Positions 34,942 to 45,192 of a stretch of 64,000 nt of DNA are shown here, piece by piece (the stretch's first letter is position 1; each line of letters starts with the position of its first letter). The position numbers and the translations under genes are program-made. Source of the DNA: Cyanophora paradoxa (lineage: Eukaryota > Glaucocystophyceae > Cyanophorales > Cyanophoraceae); NCBI GenBank assembly GCA_004431415.1, contig QPMI01000127.1, positions 124,001 to 188,000 of the forward strand, given 5' to 3'. A model generated the notes under the pieces. The model was not told the DNA's origin, searched no databases, and saw nothing but the letters and a program-made list of their open reading frames with translations.

Positions 34942-37624
34942 TCAGACGCGGCGGTAGGCCTCCGCGGCGGCGATGTACACCTCCGGCACGTCCCTGCGCC
35001 GCAGAAACCCGCCCCGCCCCGCCCCGGATCAGATCAAATTCGAATTCGAGGGCGCCACCGGGCCGTGCGGGGCAGAAGGGCGGGCGGACGCACGCTTGGA
35101 GGGACGAGAAAGCGGCCTCCAGGCGGGCCGCCGTCGGGGGCGCCCCCGCGTAGTTCGCCACCTGCGAACGAAGTGAGGGGGGGGGAAGAAGGTGCTCGAG
35201 GGGCGGGGGGTACGGGCCTCGAAGGTCTTGCGGGCGGCGGCGGGGGACTCGAGGGCGGCGGCGGCGACCTCGGCCACGTCGTCCCGCGAGACGCGCCCCG
35301 TCGCCTTGTCCCCCTGCTTCAGCTCCACGCCCCGCTCCCCGCCCGCCTCGTCTGCTCATTATCAGGCGCGCGCTCAGATCGGACGCCGTCGGGCGTGAGG
35401 GGCGGAGGGCGGGGCGTACCCCCGAGGCCGACCGGGCGGACGATGCAGTAGGGGATACCGGAGTTGCGGACCGCGTTCTCCCCAAGGAGCTGGGGTACAC
35501 CGCGGCGTCAGAAAGGAAAGTGGGGGTACGCGGCGCAGAGGGGTAGGGCGGGGAGCTGACCTTGTACCGCAGGATGCCGCCGATGCGCTCGCTCAGCTGC
35601 AGGCCCGACGCTTCAGGGGTTTGTTGGGGGACTGCAGGGGGTACGTGCGCTCGCCTGGACGATGGGTATGCAGTTCTCAGCGGAGACGTCGCCCATGGCG
35701 CGACGCTGGGGCCGCATGACGCCCGCGGAGGAGACCATAACGAAGCGCGGCGTGGGAGACGGCGTCCTGGGGGTACGGGATTAGAGCGAGCGGGGGGGTG
35801 AGGCGCGGGGTACGCACGCCGTGTAGGCGCGGATGGGGCCCATCTCGAGGCGGAAGGCGCCCGGCCGGAACCGGAAGTTGTTCGACAGGTTCAGCTCGAA
35901 CCTGGAGGGGGGGGTACAGCTTCGAATCGCAGGATGGACGCGATGGGGGGGCAGAGGGGGGGTACCGGGAGATCATGATGGCGAAGCGGAGGATGCGGGA
36001 GGGGTCGAGCTCGACGCCGTACCTCCGCAGCCCTGATCCGTACACAATCTGGGAAGGGGGGGGGGAAGGGGTACGTAAGGTTAAGGCTCTGTAGGGGGGT
36101 ACGGGGATGGGACGGACGTTGTTGCGGCGGGTGGGGACGAAGTCGCTGAACGGGAGCCGCACGTCGATCCACTCGCCTGCCGAGGGTACAGGCGTTGGTG
36201 GGGGGTACGGGCCCTCAGCAGCCCGCGCGGACCCTCGACGGTGTCGAAGGGGCACTGCCACGTGTACTCGGGCTCGTCCTCCGTCTTGAGGATGAACTGG
36301 GCGGGGGGTACGTCTCGGTTGGGGGGAGGGGGGGGGGAGAGAGGGGGGAAGGCGGGCAGTCCACCTTGTACCGCTGCAGGGCGGGTCAGTCGAAGTCGCG
36401 CGAGGGCGATAGGGGAAGGGCGTAGTTCTAGGGGGGTACCGCACCTGGCCGTCGCCGCGAACGCGTAGCGCGATGCCGTTGAACCCGGAGCTTCGGGAGA
36501 ACGGGTAAGGAGCGGCGGGGTAAGTGATCAGAAAGCGGAGCGGGGCGAAGGGGGGGGGGTACGCACAGGTCGAAGGGCCGCTCATCGGCCTCCTTGATTA
36601 CGACAGAGGCGAACCCCCCCTTGTTCTGCAGGCTCACGTACCCCTCGAAGCTCGCCCCCTCCCCCGTCGGCACCAGCTGCGATTCGCTGAGGCCGCCCAT
36701 CACCTGCCGCCGACCCGGGGAGTAAGGGGTACGACGCAAAGCGGCGCGGCGCGTACAATCAGTGTACCCCGTCGTTGACGGAGCCCCAGTTGACGGGCTG
36801 GCCCGAGGTGCCGAGGGGGGCTACCACCTTCTCGTCGGCCCGCAGCTCCTTCGCGAACGCATCCACGAGGTTGCGTACCCCCTCGTAGTCGATCTGGCGG
36901 CGGGCGGTGAGCCGCGGGGGCGGCGGGCGGGGAAGGGCACGACGGGTACTGGCGCACCTCCTTCGGGGTGCCCCCGGACTGGGGGTTAGGCCCCACCGCG
37001 CACACTACGGCGTCGACGCCGCGTGTCGCGGCCGCGGCCGACTCCGGCTGCCGGATGTCTCCCGTCACCTGCCGAGCGCGCGGCGTCGGCTTCCGAGGCG
37101 CGCGACAAAGCTGAAGGGCGGATGGCGGGGCGCCACGAGCGGACCGTCTCGACGCCTGCGCCGAAGTTCGCCTTGGCGGGGTCCCGCACGAGCGCGCGGA
37201 CCTCCGCGCCCCGCGCGCGGAGCTTCTCGACGACCAGGCGGCCCACGCGGCCCGAGGCCCCCGCGACCAGCACCTTCTTCGCCGCTGCTCGGGTCGCGCG
37301 CACGCGCGGGCGTCAGAGCGCGGCTGCGAAGAGCGCTTTGGACCGCGCAGAAGCGTGGAAGGCTTCGGCCTCGGAGGCTAATCATGCCGGTGCACGTGCA
37401 TGGCGGCTGGAGCTAGGCTCTGGACGGAGAGGTTCCGGCGTAACGGACGCACCCGCCTCGATGTCGAAGGCGACGGGAGCGCGGCGAGCGTGCCGCCGGG
37501 CACGCGGTTGCGCGTCGAGGCGCGTGGGCTGCTCGGCCTCTTGCGCGCGACCGACACCGGTTCCGAGGAAGCTCGAGGACGAGGCCGACACGCGCTGAAC
37601 GGGCACGCCCACTGAGAACGCCAT
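34942..37624 (-). CDS. HCF173: HCF173-like plastid SDR/CIA30 protein (psbA translation factor)
   Basis: Domain order is that of HCF173, an atypical short-chain dehydrogenase that binds psbA mRNA in plants. A Rossmann half begins with KKVLVAGASGRVGRLVVEKL (37280) and continues GVDAVVCAVGPNP. A CIA30 insert follows: NWGSVNDGVMGGLSESQL, GFASVVIK, SGFNGIALRVRGDGQ, EWIDVRLPFSDFVPTRRN. The second Rossmann half is RFVMVSSAGVMRPQRR, GENAVRNSGIPYCIVRPVGL, GRVSRDDVAEVAAAALESPA, ending AEAYRRV. The first exon (MAFSVGVPVQRVSASSSSFL, from ATG 37624) is rich in Ser/Val with Phe at position 3, like glaucophyte or red-algal transit peptides; assigning it to this gene is inference. At least ten introns, nearly all with GTACCCC near their ends. 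The start region overlaps the ATG10 5' side. Confidence 0.85.
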
Positions 37625-37667
37625 CTTTTTCTGCTGCGTTGTCTGGGCGGGGGTACAACCGATTTAG

Positions 37668-38558
37668 CTGGCGACCCTCGCCTGGCCCGATTTCCTGCAG
37701 CAGGCGCGCGTCTTGGCGCGGGACCGGCAATGGGAGCTGCGTGGCGACCCGGAGGGCATGCCCGGCAGCGCCTACCTCGTTCGAACTGAGCGCTCGCTGC
37801 TCCGGCCCGCTGCGCCGCCGCCGGTCGCCGTCTGCGAGGCTGTGGGCGTACATGAGGAAGAGCTCGTTGAGGAGATCGACTCGTCCTGCCTGCGCCTCCC
37901 GGTGCGCGCCATCCAAAAGTGTTCCGCGGCATGCGCAGACGATCGACCGCGCGCGCGCGCCGACTAACGACGCCGCTTTCGCTGCAGGACGAGCCTGCCG
38001 GCGAGGCGTACGTTTACGAGCATCACGTCGTCTTCTCGCCCTCGTACAGCGTCCCCGTGCTGTACTTTCGCGCGTCGCGCTCCGGTGCGCTTTCAGTTTG
38101 GATATGAACTCGAATGATGCCGCCGGCGGCTGACCGCCGCGCAGACGGCTCGCCGCTGACGGCGGAGGAGGTCTGGGCCAACATACCGCACCGCTTCCGC
38201 GCCGACAGCGCCGGCGCGGCGGTTGTGAGCCAGAACGCGCGTCCTCCCGCGGCCGCCGCCCCCGCCCGCCCTGCGGCGCCCTCGCGCCCTGAGCCCCCGG
38301 CAGGAGCACCCGGTGCTGGGCTCGCCCTTCTTCTTCATGCACCCCTGCGGCACGGCCGACCTGATGGCCGCCCTCCTGCGCCCCAGCCCCGGGCCCGGCG
38401 AGGGCGAGGGCTATGGCGCCCAGTGCGCGTGCGCCGGCCAGCATTCGGATGCGGATCGGAACCGGTACCTCGCCGCGTGGCTCGCCGCCGTCGGCCCCGC
38501 CGCCGGCCTCGCCGTCTCCCCCCACGACTTCCTCTCCGCGGCCACGTCCGTCGCCTGA
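37668..38558 (+). CDS. ATG10: ATG10, E2-like enzyme of autophagy (5' exon not located)
   Basis: E2-like enzyme that conjugates ATG12 to ATG5. Visible exons: LAWPDFLQQARVLARDRQWE; YVYEHHVVFSPSYSVPVLYF with RAS, the ATG10 core; SPLTAEEVWANIPHRF; EHPVLGSPFFFMHPCGTADL, where the HPC cysteine is the catalytic residue; and RYLAAWLAAVGPAAGLAVS. Introns lie at about 37898-37987 (GTGCGC donor), 38084-38143, and 38238-38306, where keeping the frame needs a GC donor (GCGCGT). The exon beginning at 37668 follows a TTTAG acceptor with an in-frame stop in front, so a further 5' exon with the ATG must lie upstream, overlapping or adjoining the divergent HCF173 first exon. One candidate is ATGTCGAAG with a GC donor near 37459. 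Confidence 0.85.
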
Positions 38559-38649
38559 GCGCTTCCAATTCTTCTGTATACCGTAGCTATCCTGCCTGGT
38601 TCTGGGCGTCTACTTATCTTAGCTCGCTAGCGCTATAGCTGCTACGTTG

Positions 38650-39364
38650 CTACCCGGGGGGGGACTTGGGCGCCTGGGGCCGCTGCTTGGTCACGGAGCC
38701 GCGCCGGTTCTCCTTGGGGGCGGGGGGCCCCTTGCGGGCGGCCGAGTGGACGAGGGCCATGGCGAGGCCGCCGCTGTCGAGCAGCTGGCCGTGGACGACC
38801 TCGGTCGCCTCGCGCCGCAGCTCGCGGGCCGCGCGCGCCGCCTCCTGCGAGACGGCGGCGGCGCCCGTCCCCTGCACGCCCTCCAGCAGCCGCCGCATCC
38901 GCTCCAGCAGCTGCTCGCACCACGCCCCGACCGGCGCCCGCGGCCGCCAGTCGATCTCCCCGTGCGCCTGCGCCCACAGCGTGAGGAGAAGAACGATAGA
39001 ATCACGCAGAGCTCTAAGAGATTAGTACCTTGTAGAGGTCCTTGCAGAGGGCGGTCCAGCGCTTGAGGGCGTCGCCCGGCACGTCGGCCCGCATGACCGC
39101 CACCGCAATCTCCCGCAGCGCCGTCCGCGCCCGCGCCTGCCGCCCGGGGCGAAGGAGCTTCAGGCGGAGGAGGAAGGGAGCGGTCCTGGCTATGGCCCGA
39201 TCTAATGATGAGCTAGCTCTATGCATCTACGATCCATCAAATCGAATCAGATCGAACGGGCGGGCCTCGAGCAGCATGCCGCGGAGGGCGGTCTGCCTCA
39301 CGTACTGGTTCCTCACCACCACCCGCTCCACCCCGACGCTCTGAGCGAGGGGTTGGGCGGGGGT

Positions 39365-39395
<31 letters not shown>

Positions 39396-42300
39396 GTTGG
39401 AGGGGGTAGGCGCCTGCTCGAGGACGGCGTTGGGCTGCCCCGCGATGGTGGGCGCCAGGACCTTCAGGAGCCCCCTGGACTCGAGGCCCCCGGGGCCCAG
39501 CGGCGGCAGTTCCGCCACCGTACCCGTGCACCTGGGGGGGGGGGGAGGGGGGGAGGGTAAGAGCGAGGCGGGGGGATGGAGCGGGAGGGGGTACGGACCG
39601 GAGGAAGTTGGCGCCGTCGGCGCTGCCGGCGGCGAAGGCGTCGACGCGCGCGTTGCCGGCGGACGTGGCGGAGGGGAGCTCGAGGGCGATGGGGTACCCC
39701 CCCGTGCCGAGGGCGATGTGCGTGAGGAGGCGCGCGAAGGCGTCGGCGACGGCGGCGGGCTGCAGGGGCGGGCACAGCATCGCCCCGGGCTCCAGCCCCA
39801 GCAGCTGCGCCCGTCCGAGAAGAAGTGAGGAAGAGGAGCAGAGCAGAGGCGGAGCAGCGAGTAGGATGGAGGGGGTACGAGCCTCTCGGAAGCGCACGCC
39901 CCAGCCGTAGTCCGGGCTCTCCCCCACCGCGAGGCAGTGCCCAGCCACGCGCGCCGGCCCCGCCGACCGCGTCAGGCCCCTGCCCCGCCCCGCCGCCCGT
40001 TTGCGAGGCCCGACGGGGTACCGGAATCGAAGAGCAGAGGGGGTACCGGAACTCGGAGAACGCGTCGGCGGGGTCCACGTGCCATGTCTCTTTGCAGCTG
40101 TGCTGCCCCGTCATCTGGTTCCGGGACGGGCCGTGCGGGGTGGGTACAGCGTTTTCAAAAAATCCGGAGCGGGGGTACGCGGACCGCGAGGACGACGTGG
40201 AGATCCCACTCGCCGGGGCGGAGGTCGCGCGCGAACTTTCGGCGCAGCGCGTTGATGGCCTCGCAGCAGGCCTCAAAGGCGACGTGGAGGCAGCAGATGG
40301 GCCGCCCCACTTTGATCTCCTTCGCCAGCGCCTCGCCGGCCGGCCCGTCGAGCGGCGCCGCGCGGTCGGAGAAGGCGACGGCGGCGGCGCGGACGTGGGC
40401 GCAGCCGGGCGTCTGGAGCAGCTGGAGGCCCTCGGCGAGGGCGCGCTGGAGGACGGGCCACGCGCCCTGCACGAATCCGCTGTTCTCGGCCACGAGGAGG
40501 ACCAGGGTGGTCCGGAGGGGCGTCGGGCGGAAGACGGAGGCAGTCAGAAGCCCCTGGTCCAGCGGCGGCTGCCCAGCGAACGGGAACCGGTTGCTCTCGT
40601 TCCGCCGCCGCAGCCGCTTGTCCGACGTCGCCCCCGCGCCGCCCTGCCCGCGGTACACGGCTCGGCCGCGGGGGAGGAGGAGGAAGAGGGGGGTACGCGC
40701 ACCGGCGGCAGGTCGCCTCCCGCCGTGATCGTCATCGCCTCGTCGACGACAACCGCGGCCGTCACGCGCCCGCCCTGTGGGTCTGCGGGGGTACAGTAAA
40801 GAAAGGTCATAGCGTAAAAAAGTTTACAGGGGTACCGGGTTCGACGCGGAACTCGAAGGGGGAGGCGGGGAGCTCCTGCCCCGCGAGGGCGATGCGGAGG
40901 ACGTAGGGTCCGGGTACAAGCGCGCGCGGCCGCAGCACGAGGTCCAGGTGGTGCCCGGGCTGGAAGCCTGGGTACAGGTTTCAGAGGGAAAGGGGAGGGG
41001 GGTACGGGAGAGACAGGCGGCTCGCCCTCGGTGGGGGGCGGAGGCTCCAGCTCGGGCCAGACGAGCCCAGGGCCGTACGCGTCCACAAAGAGCTCCGGAA
41101 GCTGTACCCGGGAAGAAGGTTAGGAGGGAATCTGGGGGGGGGGGAGAAAAGGAGGGGGGGTAGGGGCGCCTGCTCGGGCATGACGAGGGCATTCCCGAAG
41201 GGGTCCACGAGGGGTATGCGGTGGTCCGTCGTACCCCCGCTCCGGAGCACCAGCTCCTGCGGGTGAGGGGGGTACACGTTGGGGTGGGGTCAGGCTCGGG
41301 GGAAGAAGGCGCAGGGGAGTACCTTGGAGGAGATGGCGCCCGTGAGGACCTCCCAACGTGCGGGACTACCCGGCAGCTCCGCCCCCTGCCCCGTGCCCCG
41401 GACGCATCGGACTCTCATGTACCCCCACGAGAGGGGGTACGCGCACGGCGGTGGCAACGGAGAGTATGTACTTTCCGGCGCGCTTCGGGGGATCGCCCTT
41501 GTACTCCCCGTTCCCGATCTGGCGCGGGCCGTACCCCGTTAGCGGGGGGTACGCCTCTTTGATTCGGGGTAAGCGCATCGCACCGGCTTGAAGGGGGGGA
41601 ACTGGAAGGGGTCGTCGTTTCGCCAGCAGGCGAACTCCAGCAGCGGCCGGTCGTCCGTTTCCGAGCGCGTGCTGGAAAGCGGCGGGGGGTATAGTCAGAT
41701 CGCGGGTGGAGGGGGTGGTTCGGGGAGGGGTACGGCGCGCTTTCCGAACTCGTCGCGGCAGATGACGGAGAGCTCGACCTGCCCCCGGGGGGGAAGGGGG
41801 AAGTCAGGCCGGCGAGACCGCGAGGGGCACGAGGTCTTGGAAAAGAAGAATGCGGAGGGGGAGGGGGGGAGGGGGGGAGACGGTGCCGGCGGAGTTCAGG
41901 GGGCTCGGGGGAGCTGGGCTTGGCGCACCTGCGCCCCGGCGACGATCGAGGTCCCCTTGAACGAGCACTGCGGGGGCGTCAGAATGAGGGGGAAGAAGCT
42001 CGGGGGTACGATGAGAGGAGGAGGGGGGCGTGCCTTGAGCTCGGAGCGGGCGAGGTCGAGGGGCCCCGGCTGCACCACCAGCTCCAGGCCCGTCCCCGTC
42101 AGCTGCTCCCCGCCGGATCCCGGACCGCCCCTCAGCGGCGCGCGAGCGAAGGCGAGCGGAGCGGAGGGGAGCTAAGCGGGGGAGCGGGGGGCGGCCTCTT
42201 CAGCTGCGCCGAAAGCGCCCCTCCGGGGCGGGCCGGGCGAGAGGACCGGAGTGAGGCTGCGGCGGCGCCCCAAAGCGGCGGAGAGCACGGCGTAGGGGAG

Positions 42301-44997
42301 AGGCGAGCTCCACTAGGACTGGGGTCGGGGAGGCCGGGCCCGAGGAGCCCGCTAGCTCGCCTCCCAAAAGAGAGCGGGGGCGGGCGGGCGGGCCTTGAGG
42401 ATGTCGGAGACGATGACGTGCAGGACGTACTTGCCCGAGCGCTCCGTGAAGAACGAGATCCGCTGCACCCCCGTGTCCTCGTCCACGATCTGGGAGGGGG
42501 GAGGAGGGGGATGTCGGCTTCGCCATCATCGGCCCGCGCTCGCCTAGAGCTGGTCCATCGGGTCTGGGCCCTCTCTGGAGGAGGGGCGGCTCGGACCTCG
42601 ATCTCGTTGCCGACGACGAGGGAGCCCGTCACGTACACCGTCAGCGGGTCCCGCCACCCCTGCGCACGCCCGGTTTGTTCGAGGGGGGCGCGTTTGTTCG
42701 AGCGGGGGGAAGGCAGGGGGAGGTGCACCGCGCGCGAGTTGCCGTAGCGGTCGCGGAGGGATACAAGGACCTCGAAGGCCTCGCCTGAAGGGGGAGGGGC
42801 GGGGATTTGAGGTGGGGGTACGTAGTTGGAAACGGGAGGAAGGCGGGGCCGACCGGCGGTCTTGACGCTGACCCCGTCGACGAGCTCGACCGTGCAGTTG
42901 CGGTCGAAGATGGCCGCTGCGGTGGGGAGGGGGCGGGTGAGCAGTTGAAAGGAAACGGGTGGGGAGGAAGAAGGAGAGGGAGTGGTGAAGCGCACTCGCG
43001 TACACGAAGCAGGCCACAGGCGAGTCCTGCGATCGGGGTGACGGGGGTACGGGATGCGGTCCGGGATGGGATGGGGGGTACGGCGGCGCGCCTTGATGGG
43101 GGACCCGTTGACGGCGGCCGTGACTGTGTACTGCCCCGCGAGGACGGGGAAGAATGCCACGCTCACCTACCCCCCCGTGGGGGTCAGGGGGGAACGCTTC
43201 GAGGAGGGGTACGGCTCCGCCGCGCGGGGCGCACGTGCGCCTCGTCGGCCCATTGGACGTCGGGGCGGACGTCACGCCCGTCGGGGCCTGCGGGGCCGCT
43301 CGCGCGGGGCGGGGCGGGGCGGGAGGGGGGTACGCGTGCGGGGTACCCACCGACGATGGACGCGGTGACCTGTACCCCCTCGGGCCGCTCGCCGGCGTCG
43401 TACACGTTGTCGTACCCGTCCATCATCCTGCGCGCCCCGCTCGAGGCGGGCCGGGGCGCTCGAGCCGAGGCGAACGGGGCACCGTATGAAGAGCTCGAGG
43501 GACTGCCCTGCGACGAACATCTCTGCCTCGGGCTCGAAGGTGCAGGCTTCCGGCACGATGGTCCCTGCCCGCAGCACCAGCCGCAGCGGCGCCGTCCCGC
43601 ACGCCTTCCCCCGGCAGAACGCCTGCCCAGGGCTCGCGAGGTCAGGCCCGGCCGACTCTAGGATAAGAAGCCCGAGGGGGGTATGCCGGCCCGCCTGGAG
43701 CTCGTAGAGGCCCCGCGTGAAGAGCACGGCGTGCACGTCGTACGAGCCGTCCCCTGCGCCCGCCCCGGGCCTCGCGGGGGGGATGGGTGGAGGCCGGGGG
43801 GGGTACAGGAGCGCACCGAGGTCCTTGATCCAGATCGACTCGGCGGTGGGGGAGGGTACGCCGGTCTGGGGGACGCCGGCTCGAACTCGAGCGGGGCGGG
43901 CCCGAAGAAGGAAGAAAGGGGTACGCAGAAAGAGAGCGCGCCTGGGAGGAGGACATGACGACGGTGGTCAGGCGGAGCGGGTCGCCGCGCTGCGGGGGCG
44001 CCCCCCCCTCCGACGCCGAGGCCACCGGCGCGATCTGAAAAGAGAGGGTGAGAGGAGGAGGGCGGGGCGCGCTCGCTCGCTCTCGCTCGCTCGCGCGCTC
44101 GCGCGCTGGCTTGCTGGCTGGCTCGCCTCGACGCGGAGGGCGTCGCCATCGGCGCCCTTGGCGCAGGGGTTCCCCAGCGCGTCCGTGCCCCGCACGCGGA
44201 CGGAGAAGGGCGACCCGGCGCGGGCCTCCTGCGCCCGCTCCACGAAGCCGAAGGCGGCGGGCGCGCCCGGCACCACGACCCAGTGGAAGGGCGTCGCCGC
44301 CAGCGGGCGCCCCAGGAACGAGACCGAGACCTGCCGCATTTTTCGGGTAAGCTGGGCGGAGCGGGGCGGGGCCGGGCGGGCGGGGCGCCTCGTAGACGTC
44401 GGCCTTGGTCGGGGCGAAGGAGGCCGTGCACATGCCCGAGGCCCCCGCGTCGACCACCCTCACGGGCACCGGCCCTGCGCCCGCCCGCCCCGTCGGCCGG
44501 CGGGAGGCGTGGCGGCGGAGGCGGCGGCGGCGGAGGCGGGGCGCGCCTGCGGTGGACCCGACGACCTCGACCGCAAGGCGCCGCGCCACGCCCGTCGAGC
44601 CGCCGAGCATCCGCCCCTGCTTGTCCCGCATCGTGACTCGGAACGAGCACTCCTGGCCTGCCCCGCCGCGCGCTTAGCTGCGGTTAGCTGCGGGCGTCGC
44701 CGCGAGCCCACCGGCCGAGCTCTTGCAGTATCTGGCCTGCGCGACGGTCAGCCGCCGTGGTGAGCGCTTCGGGCGGGGCACGGGGCGCGCCTCGACGGTG
44801 GACTGGACGAGGTCCACATTGCCTGCGGGCCCTCAGGCCGATGCGCGCGCTGCGAGAGCATTGAAGATACACGCACTGAGGATCTCCGCGTCGGCTGGGC
44901 CCAGCGTCTTGAGCTCCTTCTTCGTCAGGTTGAGCGACTGCTGGAACTGCGCCTGCAGCTGCGCGAGCCGCGGGTCCGAGCCCCGCTGCTGCAGCAT
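38650..44997 (-). CDS. Large multi-exon protein with filamin-like Ig repeats and possible vWA-like region
   Basis: From ATG 44997 the first exon encodes LAQLQAQFQQSLNLTKKELK. A series of beta-sandwich repeats of filamin/ABP280 type follows between 44700 and 40800: AFGFVERAQEARAGSPFSVR with VRGTDALGNP, LAGQYTVTAAVNGSPIK, EAFEVLVSLRDRYGNSRAV, ISFFTERSGKYVLHVIV, GTGLELVVQPGPLDLARSEL. After 40700 comes TTLVLLVAENSGFVQGAWPV with ARAAAVAFSD-like sequence, which resembles a von Willebrand A beta-alpha-beta start without a clear MIDAS motif. The C-terminal part (ALRGMLLEARPF, KRWTALCKDLYK, ERMRRLLEGVQGT) is unassigned. Probably a cytoskeletal or cell-surface scaffold. Some 20 introns, most with GTACCCC near the ends. 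It could be two genes divided near 40800, but exons appear continuous. Confidence 0.55.
39365..39394. repeat. 30-base poly-G tract (poly-C on the coding strand)
   Basis: An unbroken G run inside an intron of the filamin-like gene; on the coding strand it is a C tract shortly before the exon that begins QSVGVERVVV. The length is likely unreliable in the assembly. Confidence 0.8.
44040..44130. repeat. GCTC/GCTG tetranucleotide tract in intron
   Basis: Consecutive CGCTCGCT and GCTGGCTT units lie within an intron of the filamin-like gene, adjoining the exon that encodes ADGDALRVEA on the minus strand. Confidence 0.7.
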
Positions 44998-45192
44998 CGA
45001 GTCGAGCGCCCGGGCACGGTGCTAGCTGGGTCGATTGGGCGGCATGCTGTCTCCGGCTCACTGTGCGGAGCCTGTACCCCAGTCGCGTTGCAACTGGCCG
45101 CGACCGCCGCTTCTGCAGCTGACAGAGAGCCACCTTGAGAGCGCACGGCCGTCATATTCCGAGCTTCAGCTACAGCTCCGATCGGCGGTTCA

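Noticed and set aside
1-44700. GTACCCC as a KpnI-like or promoter motif
   Set aside because: It tracks the sense strand of intron-bearing genes and sits at intron ends rather than upstream of starts, so a splicing-related role is preferred.
44684-45133. 150-residue ORF on the minus strand upstream of the filamin-like gene
   Set aside because: It is the wrong frame of the first filamin-gene exon; the frame with LAQLQAQFQQSLNLTKKEL has the protein-like composition.
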